Shown here: one piece after another, positions 1 through 7,388 of the stretch
How the letters are laid out: each line of letters starts with the position of its first letter
Numbering within the stretch: the first letter of the stretch is position 1
NCBI GenBank assembly: GCA_023458615.1
Contig: JAEWYV010000263.1
Location: 1-8,864, forward strand
Source: Bacillota bacterium
Lineage (GTDB): Bacteria > Bacillota > Clostridia > Christensenellales > CAG-138
Length of the DNA stretch: 8,864 bases
Direction: 5' to 3'
Translations under genes and position numbers: made by a program
The notes under the pieces: generated by a model
Told to the model about the DNA's origin: nothing
Databases searched by the model: none
The model's input: the letters and a program-made list of their open reading frames with translations, nothing else

Positions 1-121
1 TGATCTGATCCAACAGTTCATTTAGAAACGCGCTCGCATTGGCAAGCGTCGTCATACTATCATCATTTTCATCGAGCAAATCAGCCAATTGCTCACATGA
101 TTCATATAAAACTTCCTGCAT
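1..121 (-). CDS. Hypothetical protein, N-terminal part (runs off left edge)
   Basis: An open frame reads leftward from an ATG at 121-119 to the window edge, giving the first 40 residues (begins MQEVLYESCEQLADLLDEND) of a longer protein. The start is supported by a GGAGG Shine-Dalgarno at 135-131, nine bases upstream, and by a good sigma-A type promoter further up (178-206). The visible part is soluble-looking, acidic and probably helical, with no signal peptide or membrane segment. I do not recognise the family and assign no function. It is transcribed divergently from the membrane-protein operon on its right. A rightward frame across the same bases (39-230) lacks a comparable ribosome binding site and is taken as its shadow. 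Confident that a gene starts here; its nature is unknown. Confidence 0.7.
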   Translation of the reverse strand, partial: MQEVLYESCEQLADLLDENDDSMTTLANASAFLNELLDQI

Positions 122-177
122 CGCACGCCGCCTCCGTTCCGTCAAAAATCGTTCACAAAAAATGGCCTGTTCGCAAC

Positions 178-206
178 ATTATAATCGAAGCGCCATTGCT
201 TTACAA
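178..206 (-). promoter_or_regulatory. Predicted sigma-A promoter for the leftward gene
   Basis: Read on the minus strand, a -35 box TTGTAA (206-201) is followed after exactly 17 bases by a perfect -10 box TATAAT (183-178). Transcription would start near 171, giving a leader of about 50 bases before the ATG at 121. The -35 box overlaps the -35 box of the opposing promoter. The match is by eye against the consensus. Confidence 0.6.
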
Positions 207-228
207 GTTTTCCGCACCGTGATAGAGT
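200..228 (+). promoter_or_regulatory. Predicted promoter for the ytvI-like operon
   Basis: A -35-like TTTACA (200-205) is followed after 17 bases by TAGAGT (223-228), which is preceded by TGA, so it has an extended -10 form. The -35 matches consensus at five of six bases and the -10 at four of six. Predicted transcription start is near 235, leaving a short leader that still contains the Shine-Dalgarno at 242-245. Weaker than the opposing promoter. Confidence 0.4.
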
Positions 229-251
229 AGAATTTGGAAGCGAGGTTCGCT

Positions 252-1493
252 ATGAAGATTGAAAAACGCCGCCAGTTCATCATTAATTTCCTCTATTTTG
301 CAATTATACTTGGCATCGTCATTGTGCTTGCGCGTTACGCGCTCGGGGTGTTGATGCCGTTTTTTGTTGCATTCCTAATTTCTCTGTTGCTCAAACCAGC
401 CGTAACTTTTTTTCACGATAAGGTACGCCTTCCACGCAGCGTTACGGGCGTCATTTTAGTGGTGTTGTTCTATTTGCTGCTCGGGGCGCTGGTCATTATC
501 ATTGGGGTACAGCTCTTTGCAGCGGCTAAGTCCTTCTTTTTAACACTGCCAACGCTGTATACCAACTCCATCGTACCTTGGATGAACGGAATCTTTGTCT
601 CGCTGCAGGAGTTTGCGGGGCATTTGAGTCCGGATGCAACCACAGCATATAACGTTGTTTCCGCCAATGTGACCACCTCAATCGGGGAAACGGTGGTCAA
701 CATCTCCAAGCAGGTGGTCGGCTGGGTAACAACCTTTACGCTCAAGGCACCAAAGTTCCTGCTGCAACTGTTGATCATGGTCATTGCGACCATTTTCCTG
801 ACGGTTGATTTTCCAAAGGTGCAGGCATTTGTGATGCGACAGTTTTCCCCTCGCTGGCGTGATCTGTTGCATGACGCTCGCGTTCAGCTTGGGCGCACAC
901 TCTGGAGCTACACCCGCTCCTACGCGATGATCCTCGCCATTACCTTTGGCGAAATCGCGCTGGGACTTACCATCATCGGCATCGACAACGCTGCCGGAAT
1001 CGCGGTTGCCGTTGCCATATTTGATATTCTTCCCGTTGTTGGAAGCGGGCTCATCCTCCTGCCGTGGACGGTGTTTACCTTCATCTCCGGCGATCTGGTC
1101 ACGGGCATTGGACTTGCCATTCTCTATATCGTGGTCATCGTCGTGCGGCAGATCGTTGAGCCGAAAATTGTTGGTGATCGTGTCGGCCTTCATCCGCTGG
1201 TTACGCTATTGAGCATGGTGCTCGGTTCCTATCTTTTCGGCGGCATCGGTCTGCTTGGCCTGCCCATCACGATTGCCCTGCTCCACGCACTCAATAAGGA
1301 AGGTGCCATCCATCTGTATAAGCTCACCGACGATGCGCCGGAAGATGCCACATCGGAATACGATGTAACGCCTCCCGTCGCGGCGCAGGAACCAGCTAGC
1401 GCGAAGCAAGCATCCGTTTCAACCGGTTCTTCCGACGCGACAAAAGCATCGAAGAAAAAGAAACCTACGCCCAAAGACGGCGCATCGAAATAA
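252..1493 (+). CDS. ytvI: AI-2E family transporter, YtvI-like integral membrane protein
   Basis: A 413-residue polytopic membrane protein of the AI-2E transporter superfamily (PF01594 type); the closest named relative I can suggest is the sporulation membrane protein YtvI. Hydrophobic segments lie at about residues 10-27, 31-47, 64-91, 165-185, 223-243, 247-278, 283-300 and 313-345. The family signature is clear: DILPVVGSG at 258-266 with PW at 271-272, and VEPKIVGDRVGLHP at 302-315. The last 55 or so residues (about 358-413) form a hydrophilic, Ala/Ser/Lys-rich tail ending in a lysine cluster, presumably cytosolic and disordered. ATG 252 is preferred because GAGG (242-245) lies six bases upstream; a TTG at 234 would be six codons longer but lacks a site. 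First gene of a probable three-gene operon. The transported substrate is unknown; AI-2 transport should not be assumed. The superfamily is certain, the YtvI subfamily less so. Confidence 0.85.
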   Translation: MKIEKRRQFIINFLYFAIILGIVIVLARYALGVLMPFFVAFLISLLLKPAVTFFHDKVRLPRSVTGVILVVLFYLLLGALVIIIGVQLFAAAKSFFLTLPTLYTNSIVPWMNGIFVSLQEFAGHLSPDATTAYNVVSANVTTSIGETVVNISKQVVGWVTTFTLKAPKFLLQLLIMVIATIFLTVDFPKVQAFVMRQFSPRWRDLLHDARVQLGRTLWSYTRSYAMILAITFGEIALGLTIIGIDNAAGIAVAVAIFDILPVVGSGLILLPWTVFTFISGDLVTGIGLAILYIVVIVVRQIVEPKIVGDRVGLHPLVTLLSMVLGSYLFGGIGLLGLPITIALLHALNKEGAIHLYKLTDDAPEDATSEYDVTPPVAAQEPASAKQASVSTGSSDATKASKKKKPTPKDGASK

Positions 1494-1507
1494 GGCGGTA
1501 ACAACCA

Positions 1508-2647
1508 TTGCACGAGACGATCTCGCTTATCGACAGCCACGTTCATTTTGCGTGGCCTGTTTCGTTTGAAAGTTTGACCGATATCCTCCGTAAAACCGGA
1601 GCAGATGCGGTTTGCCTCGCTGCTCTGCCGGGGACAAGCCGCCTTGACCCAACGCCGGATCTGCTGTGCTACAAACTCTTGCATCCTGATACGACGTTTG
1701 TCTTTGGCTGTCTGGATGTTACCGTCTACGAAACCAATCCACGCAACTGTGGGCACCACTTCGTCCAGCGAGCGCGCAAATTGATGCGTATGGGCTGCGA
1801 TGGAATCAAGCTGTTGGAAGGCAAGCCGACGCTTCGGCGGCGATTCCCGATTCCAGACTTTGACAGTCCGGCATGGGAGCCATTCTGGGCATATGCGGAG
1901 CGCAAGCAAATTCCCCTGCTCTGGCATGTAAACGATCCGGAGCAATATTGGAATCCCGACGCCGTTCCCGTCCATGCAAGAAACTCCGGCTGGGGCTACG
2001 GGCCGGAAGATGTCAACAACGAAGCGCAATATCGACAGGTTTGGAACGTTCTTTTGCGTCACCCGTGCCTGAACCTCACCCTGCCGCATCTATTCTTTCT
2101 CTCTGCGCAGCTGCCGCGGTTGGCGGAGTGGATGGATCGGTTTTCTCGCCTGCGACTTGACATTACCCCCGGGATCGAGCTGTATGATAACCTCTCCCAA
2201 ACACCCGCTGAAACCCGCGCATTCTTTCTGCGGTTTTCGGATCGCATTCAGTATGGCTCCGACATCGGGGGACGCGCAACGCTGAAAGAGACGGCGACAG
2301 AGCTGGACGAGGCAGAGAGCCTCCGCCGTGCGGAGATCATCAAGCACTTTTTACGCGGAACAGAAGAACGGGAGATACAAGCCGATGGGCACTATCTTCT
2401 CGGCACAGCGCCGTTCGTGCTCGCCGGTATGGGGTTTGACGAAGGGTTGCTCAACAAGGTGGAGCGGGAGAATTTTCTTGCGTTTGTCGGGCATGATGCG
2501 CCAAGGCGCGTGAACATTCCCGCGCTGCGGCGACATCTCCTGCGGCTTAAGCAAAAACTCATCGCGCGGCGGAGACGAACGGGTATTCCAGCCGATCTTG
2601 GCGCAGTTGTGTTCGATCTATCGTTTATCCGGAATCACAAAATATAA
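1508..2647 (+). CDS. Amidohydrolase-2 family metal-dependent hydrolase
   Basis: A 379-residue protein with the ligand pattern of amidohydrolase-superfamily TIM barrels (PF04909 type). At the N-terminus IDSHVHF places the metal pair H11 and H13; GIKLLEGKP (99-107) follows with K101; then H140 (LLWHVNDP), H194 (TLPHLFF) and the catalytic-type D252 (YGSDIG). The order HxH, H, H, D is the expected one. After D252 about 125 residues remain, ending in an Arg/Lys-rich segment (340-357), longer than I would expect after the barrel. No signal peptide, so cytosolic. The start is TTG at 1508, with AGGCGG (1494-1499) eight bases upstream; no ATG lies near enough to keep the essential HVH motif. It begins 14 bases after the ytvI-like stop, suggesting translation from a shared mRNA. 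The substrate (amide, ester or decarboxylation) cannot be read from the sequence. Confidence 0.85.
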   Translation: MHETISLIDSHVHFAWPVSFESLTDILRKTGADAVCLAALPGTSRLDPTPDLLCYKLLHPDTTFVFGCLDVTVYETNPRNCGHHFVQRARKLMRMGCDGIKLLEGKPTLRRRFPIPDFDSPAWEPFWAYAERKQIPLLWHVNDPEQYWNPDAVPVHARNSGWGYGPEDVNNEAQYRQVWNVLLRHPCLNLTLPHLFFLSAQLPRLAEWMDRFSRLRLDITPGIELYDNLSQTPAETRAFFLRFSDRIQYGSDIGGRATLKETATELDEAESLRRAEIIKHFLRGTEEREIQADGHYLLGTAPFVLAGMGFDEGLLNKVERENFLAFVGHDAPRRVNIPALRRHLLRLKQKLIARRRRTGIPADLGAVVFDLSFIRNHKI

Positions 2648-2675
2648 AAGCATTATCGGAAAGAAGGCGTCTGTT

Positions 2676-3404
2676 TTGGTCAAAGCAATCGCGCATCGCG
2701 GGTTTTCGTCCCGCTATCCGGAGAATACCATGCTTGCTTTTGAACGGGCAATTCAACTCGGCGCGGATGGCGCGGAGTTTGATGTACAGCTCACCAGCGA
2801 CGGCATCCCCGTCGTATTTCATGACGAAAGCCTGCTCCGCATCACGGGTGTAGATAAGCTCGTCAAGGATCTCACCCTAGCCGAACTACAGCAATACGAC
2901 CTTTCCTATCGCTTCGCGGGACAATGCCCTGTTCAGCGAATCCCGACACTGGAGGAGTATTTTTCACTGGTTAAAGACTATGATTTTCTGAACATTCTGG
3001 AGTTTAAAACCGCCATTTTTGAATACGACGGTATTGAACAAAAGGTGGCCGATCTAATCCGCCGATTTGATCTCAACGGGCGAATTGTGCTATCGTCGTT
3101 CAATCATTACACGCTTTTGCGCTGCAAAGCCATCGCGCCGGAGCTTCACTGCGGGATTCTTTACGAATGCCGCATTGCAGAGCCGCAGGACTACTGCCGC
3201 AGGCTTGGCATGGAGTTTTTGCATCCCGACTATCGCTTTTTAAGCGACACAGAATTGGAGAAGTATGAACTGGCGGGTGTCAGAACCAGCCCGTGGACGG
3301 TAGATGGCGACGAGGAGATTCGTTACCTGCTGCATCAACCAAATATCTTTGCCATCATGAGCAATCGGCCGGATCGCGTACTCACTCTCCGGGACGAGCT
3401 GTAA
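2676..3404 (+). CDS. ugpQ: Glycerophosphodiester phosphodiesterase
   Basis: Hydrolyses glycerophosphodiesters (deacylated phospholipids) to glycerol 3-phosphate and an alcohol; cytosolic form, with no signal peptide. The 242-residue product matches the usual size of bacterial GDPD domains. Visible motifs are HRG (7-9), PENT (15-18), the metal-binding E34 and D36 in AEFDVQLT, FHDES with H49 (48-52), the LEFK segment with E109 and K111, and the C-terminal PWTVD (206-210). The usual TD-x-P near the end is SNRP here (229-232). The frame is open back to 2598, inside the preceding gene, but I place the start at TTG 2676: AAGG (2664-2667) is eight bases upstream and the HRG motif then sits at the expected distance from the N-terminus. 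The gene starts 28 bases after the amidohydrolase stop and is the last of the operon. The symbol is a family-level guess; glpQ-like naming is equally possible. Confidence 0.9.
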   Translation: MVKAIAHRGFSSRYPENTMLAFERAIQLGADGAEFDVQLTSDGIPVVFHDESLLRITGVDKLVKDLTLAELQQYDLSYRFAGQCPVQRIPTLEEYFSLVKDYDFLNILEFKTAIFEYDGIEQKVADLIRRFDLNGRIVLSSFNHYTLLRCKAIAPELHCGILYECRIAEPQDYCRRLGMEFLHPDYRFLSDTELEKYELAGVRTSPWTVDGDEEIRYLLHQPNIFAIMSNRPDRVLTLRDEL

Positions 3405-3415
3405 AGATCGTAACC

Positions 3416-3449
3416 AACAATGCCGCCGGATTTCACCGGCGGCATTGTT
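3416..3449. terminator. Bidirectional rho-independent terminator between convergent operons
   Basis: A perfect 14-bp inverted repeat (arms 3416-3429 and 3436-3449, six-base loop) with a GC-rich core of CCGCCGG against CCGGCGG and A/T-rich bases at the outer end. It sits 11 bases past the GDPD stop and 16 bases past the stop of the leftward FAD gene, so it can end both transcripts. The outer A:T pairs supply a short U-rich tail in either direction. Confidence 0.85.
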
Positions 3450-3465
3450 TATCTGTATAGATTCT

Positions 3466-5082
3466 CTATATGGTTCTGCTTGGTTTGGCAAATCTTGATT
3501 GTATCGCTTCCGCCGCCTTGATGCCGTCGATCGCGGCAGAGACAATGCCGCCCGCATATCCTGCACCCTCGCCAATGGGATACAGCCCTGTTAGCGATGC
3601 ACTCTGCAGGTCCTCCCCGCGCAGGATTCTCAACGGCGCGCTTGTGCGTGTCTCAACACCCGTAAGCACCGCATCGCCGCCGTCAAAGCCCCTGAGCTGC
3701 CTGCCGAACGCTGTTAAACCATCCGCTATACCCTTTGCCACAAACGGCGGTAAAACGCCCCAGAGGTCGCAGGGAGTAACGCCGGGTTTGTAGGACGGCG
3801 TAACGCTCCCGAATCCACGCGGCTTCTCCCGCCGCAAAAAGGCGCCAACCGTGCTAGCCGGGGCAATTGCTCCGCCGCCGCCCGCGCGATATGCGGTCTG
3901 CTCCATTTGTTTTTGGAACGCAACCCCGCCCAATGCACCTGGCGCATAGTCCGCCGGAGAAACCTGAACTACGATGGCGGCGTTTGCATTCTCGGCACTT
4001 CTAGCATAGTTGCTCATGCCGTTGACGACAATCTCATCCGCTTTGGATGCGCTGGCGATCACGCGCCCGCCCGGGCACATACAGAAGGTATAAACGCCCC
4101 GTTCTCCGCTCTGTGCGGTCAAACGATATTCCGCCGCGCCGAGACGCGGGTGCCCGGCGAGTAGTCCATATTGCGTTTGGTCAATCATGTTCTGCGGATG
4201 CTCTACACGAACGCCGACCGCAAACGCCTTTGGTGCCATGGCTATGCCCGCATCATAAAGCATTTGGTAGGTGTCCCGCGCGCCCTGCCCGATGGCGAGC
4301 ACCAGTGCGGCGCAGTCAATTGTTTCAACGCCCGCAGGCGAAGACACCCGTATACGAGAGATGCTTCCATCCCTATGTTCCATGCCGGTCAGCGTCGCCC
4401 GAAAGCGCACCTCGCCGCCAAGCCGTTCAATCTCCTTGCGCATCGCAGAAACCGTGCTCCGCAGCTTGTCGGTTCCGATATGCGGCTTTGCGTCGATCGC
4501 GATCTCCTGCGGCGCACCGAAACGCACCAGCGTATGAAGCACACTTTCCCCGCGCACATCCTTGCTGCGCGAGGTCAGTTTTCCATCCGAAAAAGTGCCC
4601 GCGCCTCCTTCACCAAACATGACGTTTGAGCTTTCGTCCAGTTCGCCCGTCGCCCAATAGTGCGCGACGCGTTCCGCGCGCTGCTCCACTGCGTCACCAC
4701 GCTCCAGAACCAGCGGCGCATATCCCGCCGCCGCGAGTTGATAGGCGGCGAAGAGTCCCGCCGGACCGAGTCCTACCACGATGATGCGCCCGCGCGGTGT
4801 CTCCGTTCCGGGTTGCAGCGGCTCCGTCTTTGTTTCGACATACGGCTCCACGTTTGCCTCTGATCGAGAGAGCAGGCGCTTTGCCGCCGCATCCTCCAGA
4901 GTCGCGACGACGTTGAGCAAAAAGTGCATATCCTGCTTCTTTCGCGCATCCAGCGCACGACGGATGACGCGCACATTCTCTACCTGCCGCCGTTCGAGGC
5001 CATATGTTCTGGCGACGCGGTCTACCAGCAGTTCGTCGCCTTCCGAGATTGGTTGTTTGATGTTGGTGATGCGCAGTTTCAT
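3466..5082 (-). CDS. NAD(P)/FAD-dependent oxidoreductase, COG2509-like
   Basis: A 538-residue flavoprotein. Residues 1-95 form an N-terminal cap typical of this family (starts MKLRITNIKQPIS). The FAD-binding Rossmann motif GLGPAGL is at 104-110, followed by the strand-end acid in VLERG. A family-specific GEGGAGTFSDGKL lies at 157-169, and the second FAD signature, GLYPIGEGAGYAGGI, begins near 499 at the C-terminus. Length and order fit the uncharacterised FAD-dependent dehydrogenases of COG2509, for which I know no established substrate. The start is ATG 5082-5080, with GGGAGAG about seven bases upstream; an in-frame ATG at 5133 would add 17 residues but has no Shine-Dalgarno and lies just after a hairpin. 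It is the last gene of the leftward c-di-AMP operon, separated from cdaR by that hairpin, with no convincing promoter of its own between them. Confidence 0.88.
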   Translation of the reverse strand: MKLRITNIKQPISEGDELLVDRVARTYGLERRQVENVRVIRRALDARKKQDMHFLLNVVATLEDAAAKRLLSRSEANVEPYVETKTEPLQPGTETPRGRIIVVGLGPAGLFAAYQLAAAGYAPLVLERGDAVEQRAERVAHYWATGELDESSNVMFGEGGAGTFSDGKLTSRSKDVRGESVLHTLVRFGAPQEIAIDAKPHIGTDKLRSTVSAMRKEIERLGGEVRFRATLTGMEHRDGSISRIRVSSPAGVETIDCAALVLAIGQGARDTYQMLYDAGIAMAPKAFAVGVRVEHPQNMIDQTQYGLLAGHPRLGAAEYRLTAQSGERGVYTFCMCPGGRVIASASKADEIVVNGMSNYARSAENANAAIVVQVSPADYAPGALGGVAFQKQMEQTAYRAGGGGAIAPASTVGAFLRREKPRGFGSVTPSYKPGVTPCDLWGVLPPFVAKGIADGLTAFGRQLRGFDGGDAVLTGVETRTSAPLRILRGEDLQSASLTGLYPIGEGAGYAGGIVSAAIDGIKAAEAIQSRFAKPSRTI

Positions 5083-5145
5083 GTATTCTCTCCCGTCCTG
5101 TCCAGTCACTATCGGAGTGCTTTCTATGTTCATGCTGAAATAGCA

Positions 5146-5169
5146 ACGGCGGAGCCAAGGCCCCGCCGT
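5146..5169 (-). terminator. Hairpin after cdaR, possible terminator or attenuator
   Basis: On the minus strand, ACGGCGG pairs with CCGCCGT and the stem can extend through a G-U and two further pairs to ten pairs with a four-base loop. It lies 20 bases past the cdaR stop and upstream of the FAD gene. The bases that follow are only moderately U-rich (TTGCTATTTC), so termination may be incomplete and allow read-through. Confidence 0.5.
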
Positions 5170-5189
5170 GTGTACCCGTGAAAAATCCT

Positions 5190-6485
5190 CTACTTTGGCT
5201 GATTGATGGTCACCGTCACCTCGGCAACGGAGAGCGTTGTTGTGAGTTCGATGGTCGCCGCCTCGTTACGCACCATGACGGAGAGCGGGAGTTTGTATAC
5301 GCCCGGAGTCAACCCCGTCACATCCACAAACACGGTTGCATCACTGCGCGAGAGCACACTCACTAGGCTATATCTTCCCTCTACCGTGAGATCTGCGGTA
5401 GAAATATCCAGTGTGATATCCGATCTGCCCGTCTTTCCGTGCACCTGAATTTCCAGCTGCTCGAACGTCTGGCTAATGACCATCTCGCGCACCTCCAGCA
5501 AAATGGAAACCGTGGTGCTGTCAAGCAGTCTAACGCCGTCGGGAACGATCAACTCGCCACTGACGGTCATGGTGCTGTCCAGACCATTGATGGCGATGGG
5601 TTCCAGCTGAATCGAATCAATTTTATCCAGAACCGCCTGATCGCCAACGATCCGTACCTCTGTCGGGGTTGAGACCGCCTTGATGATCTCATGGTTAGCC
5701 GCGAGATTATCCGCGCCAACAAGCGAACTACTCACATCGACCGGGACATGCTTCATCGGGTAGATGGGCAGACGTACGGTCGAGGTCGGGAGTGTACCGA
5801 TGATGATATCCGAGGAAACAACGTGATTGTTTTTATCGTAGAACGTCACGTCAAAGGTACTGTATATCGTGCTGGTACGATCATTTAGATCCACCACGCA
5901 TTCGCCGTGGGTAATGGTTGAAATATCTGTCTTCGGCCCGGTGATATCCAGCCGTGTGGTTGCCGACAGCGCTTCCACATCTGCCCAATACCCATCCGGC
6001 AGTTCCCCCTCGTACGAGGTTGTAATGGGTATCGTCTTGGTGACAAGCGTGTCTATCTCAACATGCACCGTGCTGGGCGAGACAGACTGCACAACGCCGA
6101 GTGAGGAGCTGACCACCGCCTGAATCGGGAGGTCATATTCCCGCGCCTCACTGATATTTCGTAGGCTGATCGAAGCGTTGACCGATCCCGCCGTAACATA
6201 GGCATAGTTGGTAATCTGCGCGCGCACCGTCGCCGTGACGTTTTGCAATATCTTGCTGCGATCCCCGCGCACACAAAAGCCCTGCGCGATCAGTTCCGCC
6301 TCGCCGTCAAAGCTCGTCGTCACATCCGGAATAATCTTGGTGCGTACCGGTTTTTGATCTGTGAGAACATAGCCCCAGAGCAACATTGCAAATACGAGCG
6401 CAATGATCTTCAGCGCCGTGTTTTTCGTAAAAAACTGCTTCAGCCCCGTCAGGAGCTTCGCCTTATCTATCTTAGGAATGTTCAT
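5190..6485 (-). CDS. cdaR: CdaR, YbbR-domain regulator of diadenylate cyclase
   Basis: A 431-residue, single-pass membrane protein with a short cytosolic N-terminus (1-21), one transmembrane helix (about 22-41, ending LLWGYVLTDQK) and a long extracytoplasmic part. That part reads as four YbbR-like beta repeats at roughly 45-145, 147-242, 245-333 and 335-430, each with the recurring pattern of a short IPI/VPV-type strand, a VSPSTV/STPTEV-type strand and a closing VEI/ILL-type strand. In Bacillota, CdaR binds CdaA and modulates c-di-AMP synthesis, probably sensing conditions outside the membrane. The start is ATG 6485-6483 with a GGAGGG site six bases upstream; the longer open frame (to 6566) is inside cdaA. 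The gene overlaps the end of cdaA by 14 bases, implying translational coupling. Identification rests on the domain pattern plus linkage to cdaA. Confidence 0.9.
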   Translation of the reverse strand: MNIPKIDKAKLLTGLKQFFTKNTALKIIALVFAMLLWGYVLTDQKPVRTKIIPDVTTSFDGEAELIAQGFCVRGDRSKILQNVTATVRAQITNYAYVTAGSVNASISLRNISEAREYDLPIQAVVSSSLGVVQSVSPSTVHVEIDTLVTKTIPITTSYEGELPDGYWADVEALSATTRLDITGPKTDISTITHGECVVDLNDRTSTIYSTFDVTFYDKNNHVVSSDIIIGTLPTSTVRLPIYPMKHVPVDVSSSLVGADNLAANHEIIKAVSTPTEVRIVGDQAVLDKIDSIQLEPIAINGLDSTMTVSGELIVPDGVRLLDSTTVSILLEVREMVISQTFEQLEIQVHGKTGRSDITLDISTADLTVEGRYSLVSVLSRSDATVFVDVTGLTPGVYKLPLSVMVRNEAATIELTTTLSVAEVTVTINQPK

Positions 6486-7338
6486 GCGATCCCTCCGTCG
6501 GCTTACGCTTGATCCAACTGAAAGCGGATGCATTCCCTGTCTGTAAGAACAGGCTTTCCAATACATTGCTCAGTGCTTTTGCGTCAATATAGCGAACCAG
6601 TTTGCCATCCCGCGCAATGGAGATTGCGCCTGTTTCCTCGGAGACGATGATGGTAATACTGTCCGAAACGGAGGAAACGCCAAGCGCCGCGCGATGTCGT
6701 GTTCCAAGCTCACGCGAAACGGTCAAATCATCCGAAAGCGGCAGAAAGCACCCGGCGGCAATCAGTGTAGACCCGCGAACAATCACCGCGCCATCGTGCA
6801 GCGGCGTGTTCGGCTCAAAGATGTTTTCAATTAGCGCGCCGGAGAGCAGGCCTTCGATGCGGGTGCCGGTGCCGATGATATCACCCAAACCGGTCTTCTG
6901 CTCAAATACAATCAGCGCGCCAACCCGACGATGGGACAGGGAAAGAATCGCCGTCTGCATGTCGCGAATCAGTGCGGTGCTTTGCATGCCGGAAGCATCC
7001 AGCCATGCGCTGCCAAGTCGTTTCCCGCTGCGGCCGAGCTTTTCCAACACGCGTCGGATTTCCGGCTGAAAGAGGATAAACAGCACGATGATAATGGAAC
7101 CGGAGGTTAGAATTGAATCCAGCAGCCAGCTTAAGATGGTTAGAGAAAGCAGTTGGCTCACGATGGAGCACAAAAACAAGAGCCCAATTCCTTTGAGCAC
7201 TTCGTATGCGCGGGTTTCCTTTGTCCAGACGATGAGTTTATAAATCAGAACGGCAATGATGACGATATCGAGAAAATCCAGTATAGAGAACTGCGAAAAG
7301 CCGCTGGCAAGTGCCTTTGTAATGCTGTTATACGACAA
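6472..7338 (-). CDS. cdaA: CdaA, membrane diadenylate cyclase
   Basis: Makes cyclic di-AMP from two ATP. The 288-residue protein has three N-terminal transmembrane helices (about 19-38, 48-68 and 70-90), a linker starting QPEIRRVLEKLGR (91-103), and a cytosolic DAC (DisA_N) domain from about 112 to 275. Both catalytic motifs are intact: DGA at 182-184 (in TPLHDGAVIV) and RHR at 214-216 (in LGTRHRAALG). The length is close to characterised CdaA proteins, with a short hydrophilic C-terminal tail. The start is TTG at 7338-7336, with GGGAG nine bases upstream; no in-frame ATG occurs before the membrane region. It is preceded by a small ORF 50 bases upstream and followed by cdaR with an overlap. 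c-di-AMP typically controls potassium and osmolyte transport and cell-wall homeostasis in Bacillota, and is often essential. Confidence 0.95.
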   Translation of the reverse strand: MSYNSITKALASGFSQFSILDFLDIVIIAVLIYKLIVWTKETRAYEVLKGIGLLFLCSIVSQLLSLTILSWLLDSILTSGSIIIVLFILFQPEIRRVLEKLGRSGKRLGSAWLDASGMQSTALIRDMQTAILSLSHRRVGALIVFEQKTGLGDIIGTGTRIEGLLSGALIENIFEPNTPLHDGAVIVRGSTLIAAGCFLPLSDDLTVSRELGTRHRAALGVSSVSDSITIIVSEETGAISIARDGKLVRYIDAKALSNVLESLFLQTGNASAFSWIKRKPTEGSHEHS

Positions 7339-7388
7339 TTGGACGCGCTCCCTTCCGCCTGATTTCTCCCGTGCGTTCCCGAATGAAA

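Noticed and set aside
39..230. Rightward 63-codon open frame at the left edge
   Set aside because: Lies antisense to the supported leftward gene start and over the divergent promoters; Ser-rich shadow-type composition with no ribosome site.
1229..2089. Leftward 286-codon open frame across the ytvI-like gene and the amidohydrolase
   Set aside because: It spans the junction of two strongly supported rightward genes, has no domain signal, and is explained as a complementary-strand shadow.
4047..4622. Rightward 191-codon open frame within the FAD gene
   Set aside because: Arg/Pro/Cys-rich translation typical of an antisense shadow of a GC-rich gene; the leftward frame has clear FAD-binding motifs.
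5083..5133. Longer N-terminus for the FAD protein starting at 5133
   Set aside because: No Shine-Dalgarno before 5133, while 5082 has GGGAGAG at the right distance and gives the N-terminus expected for the family.
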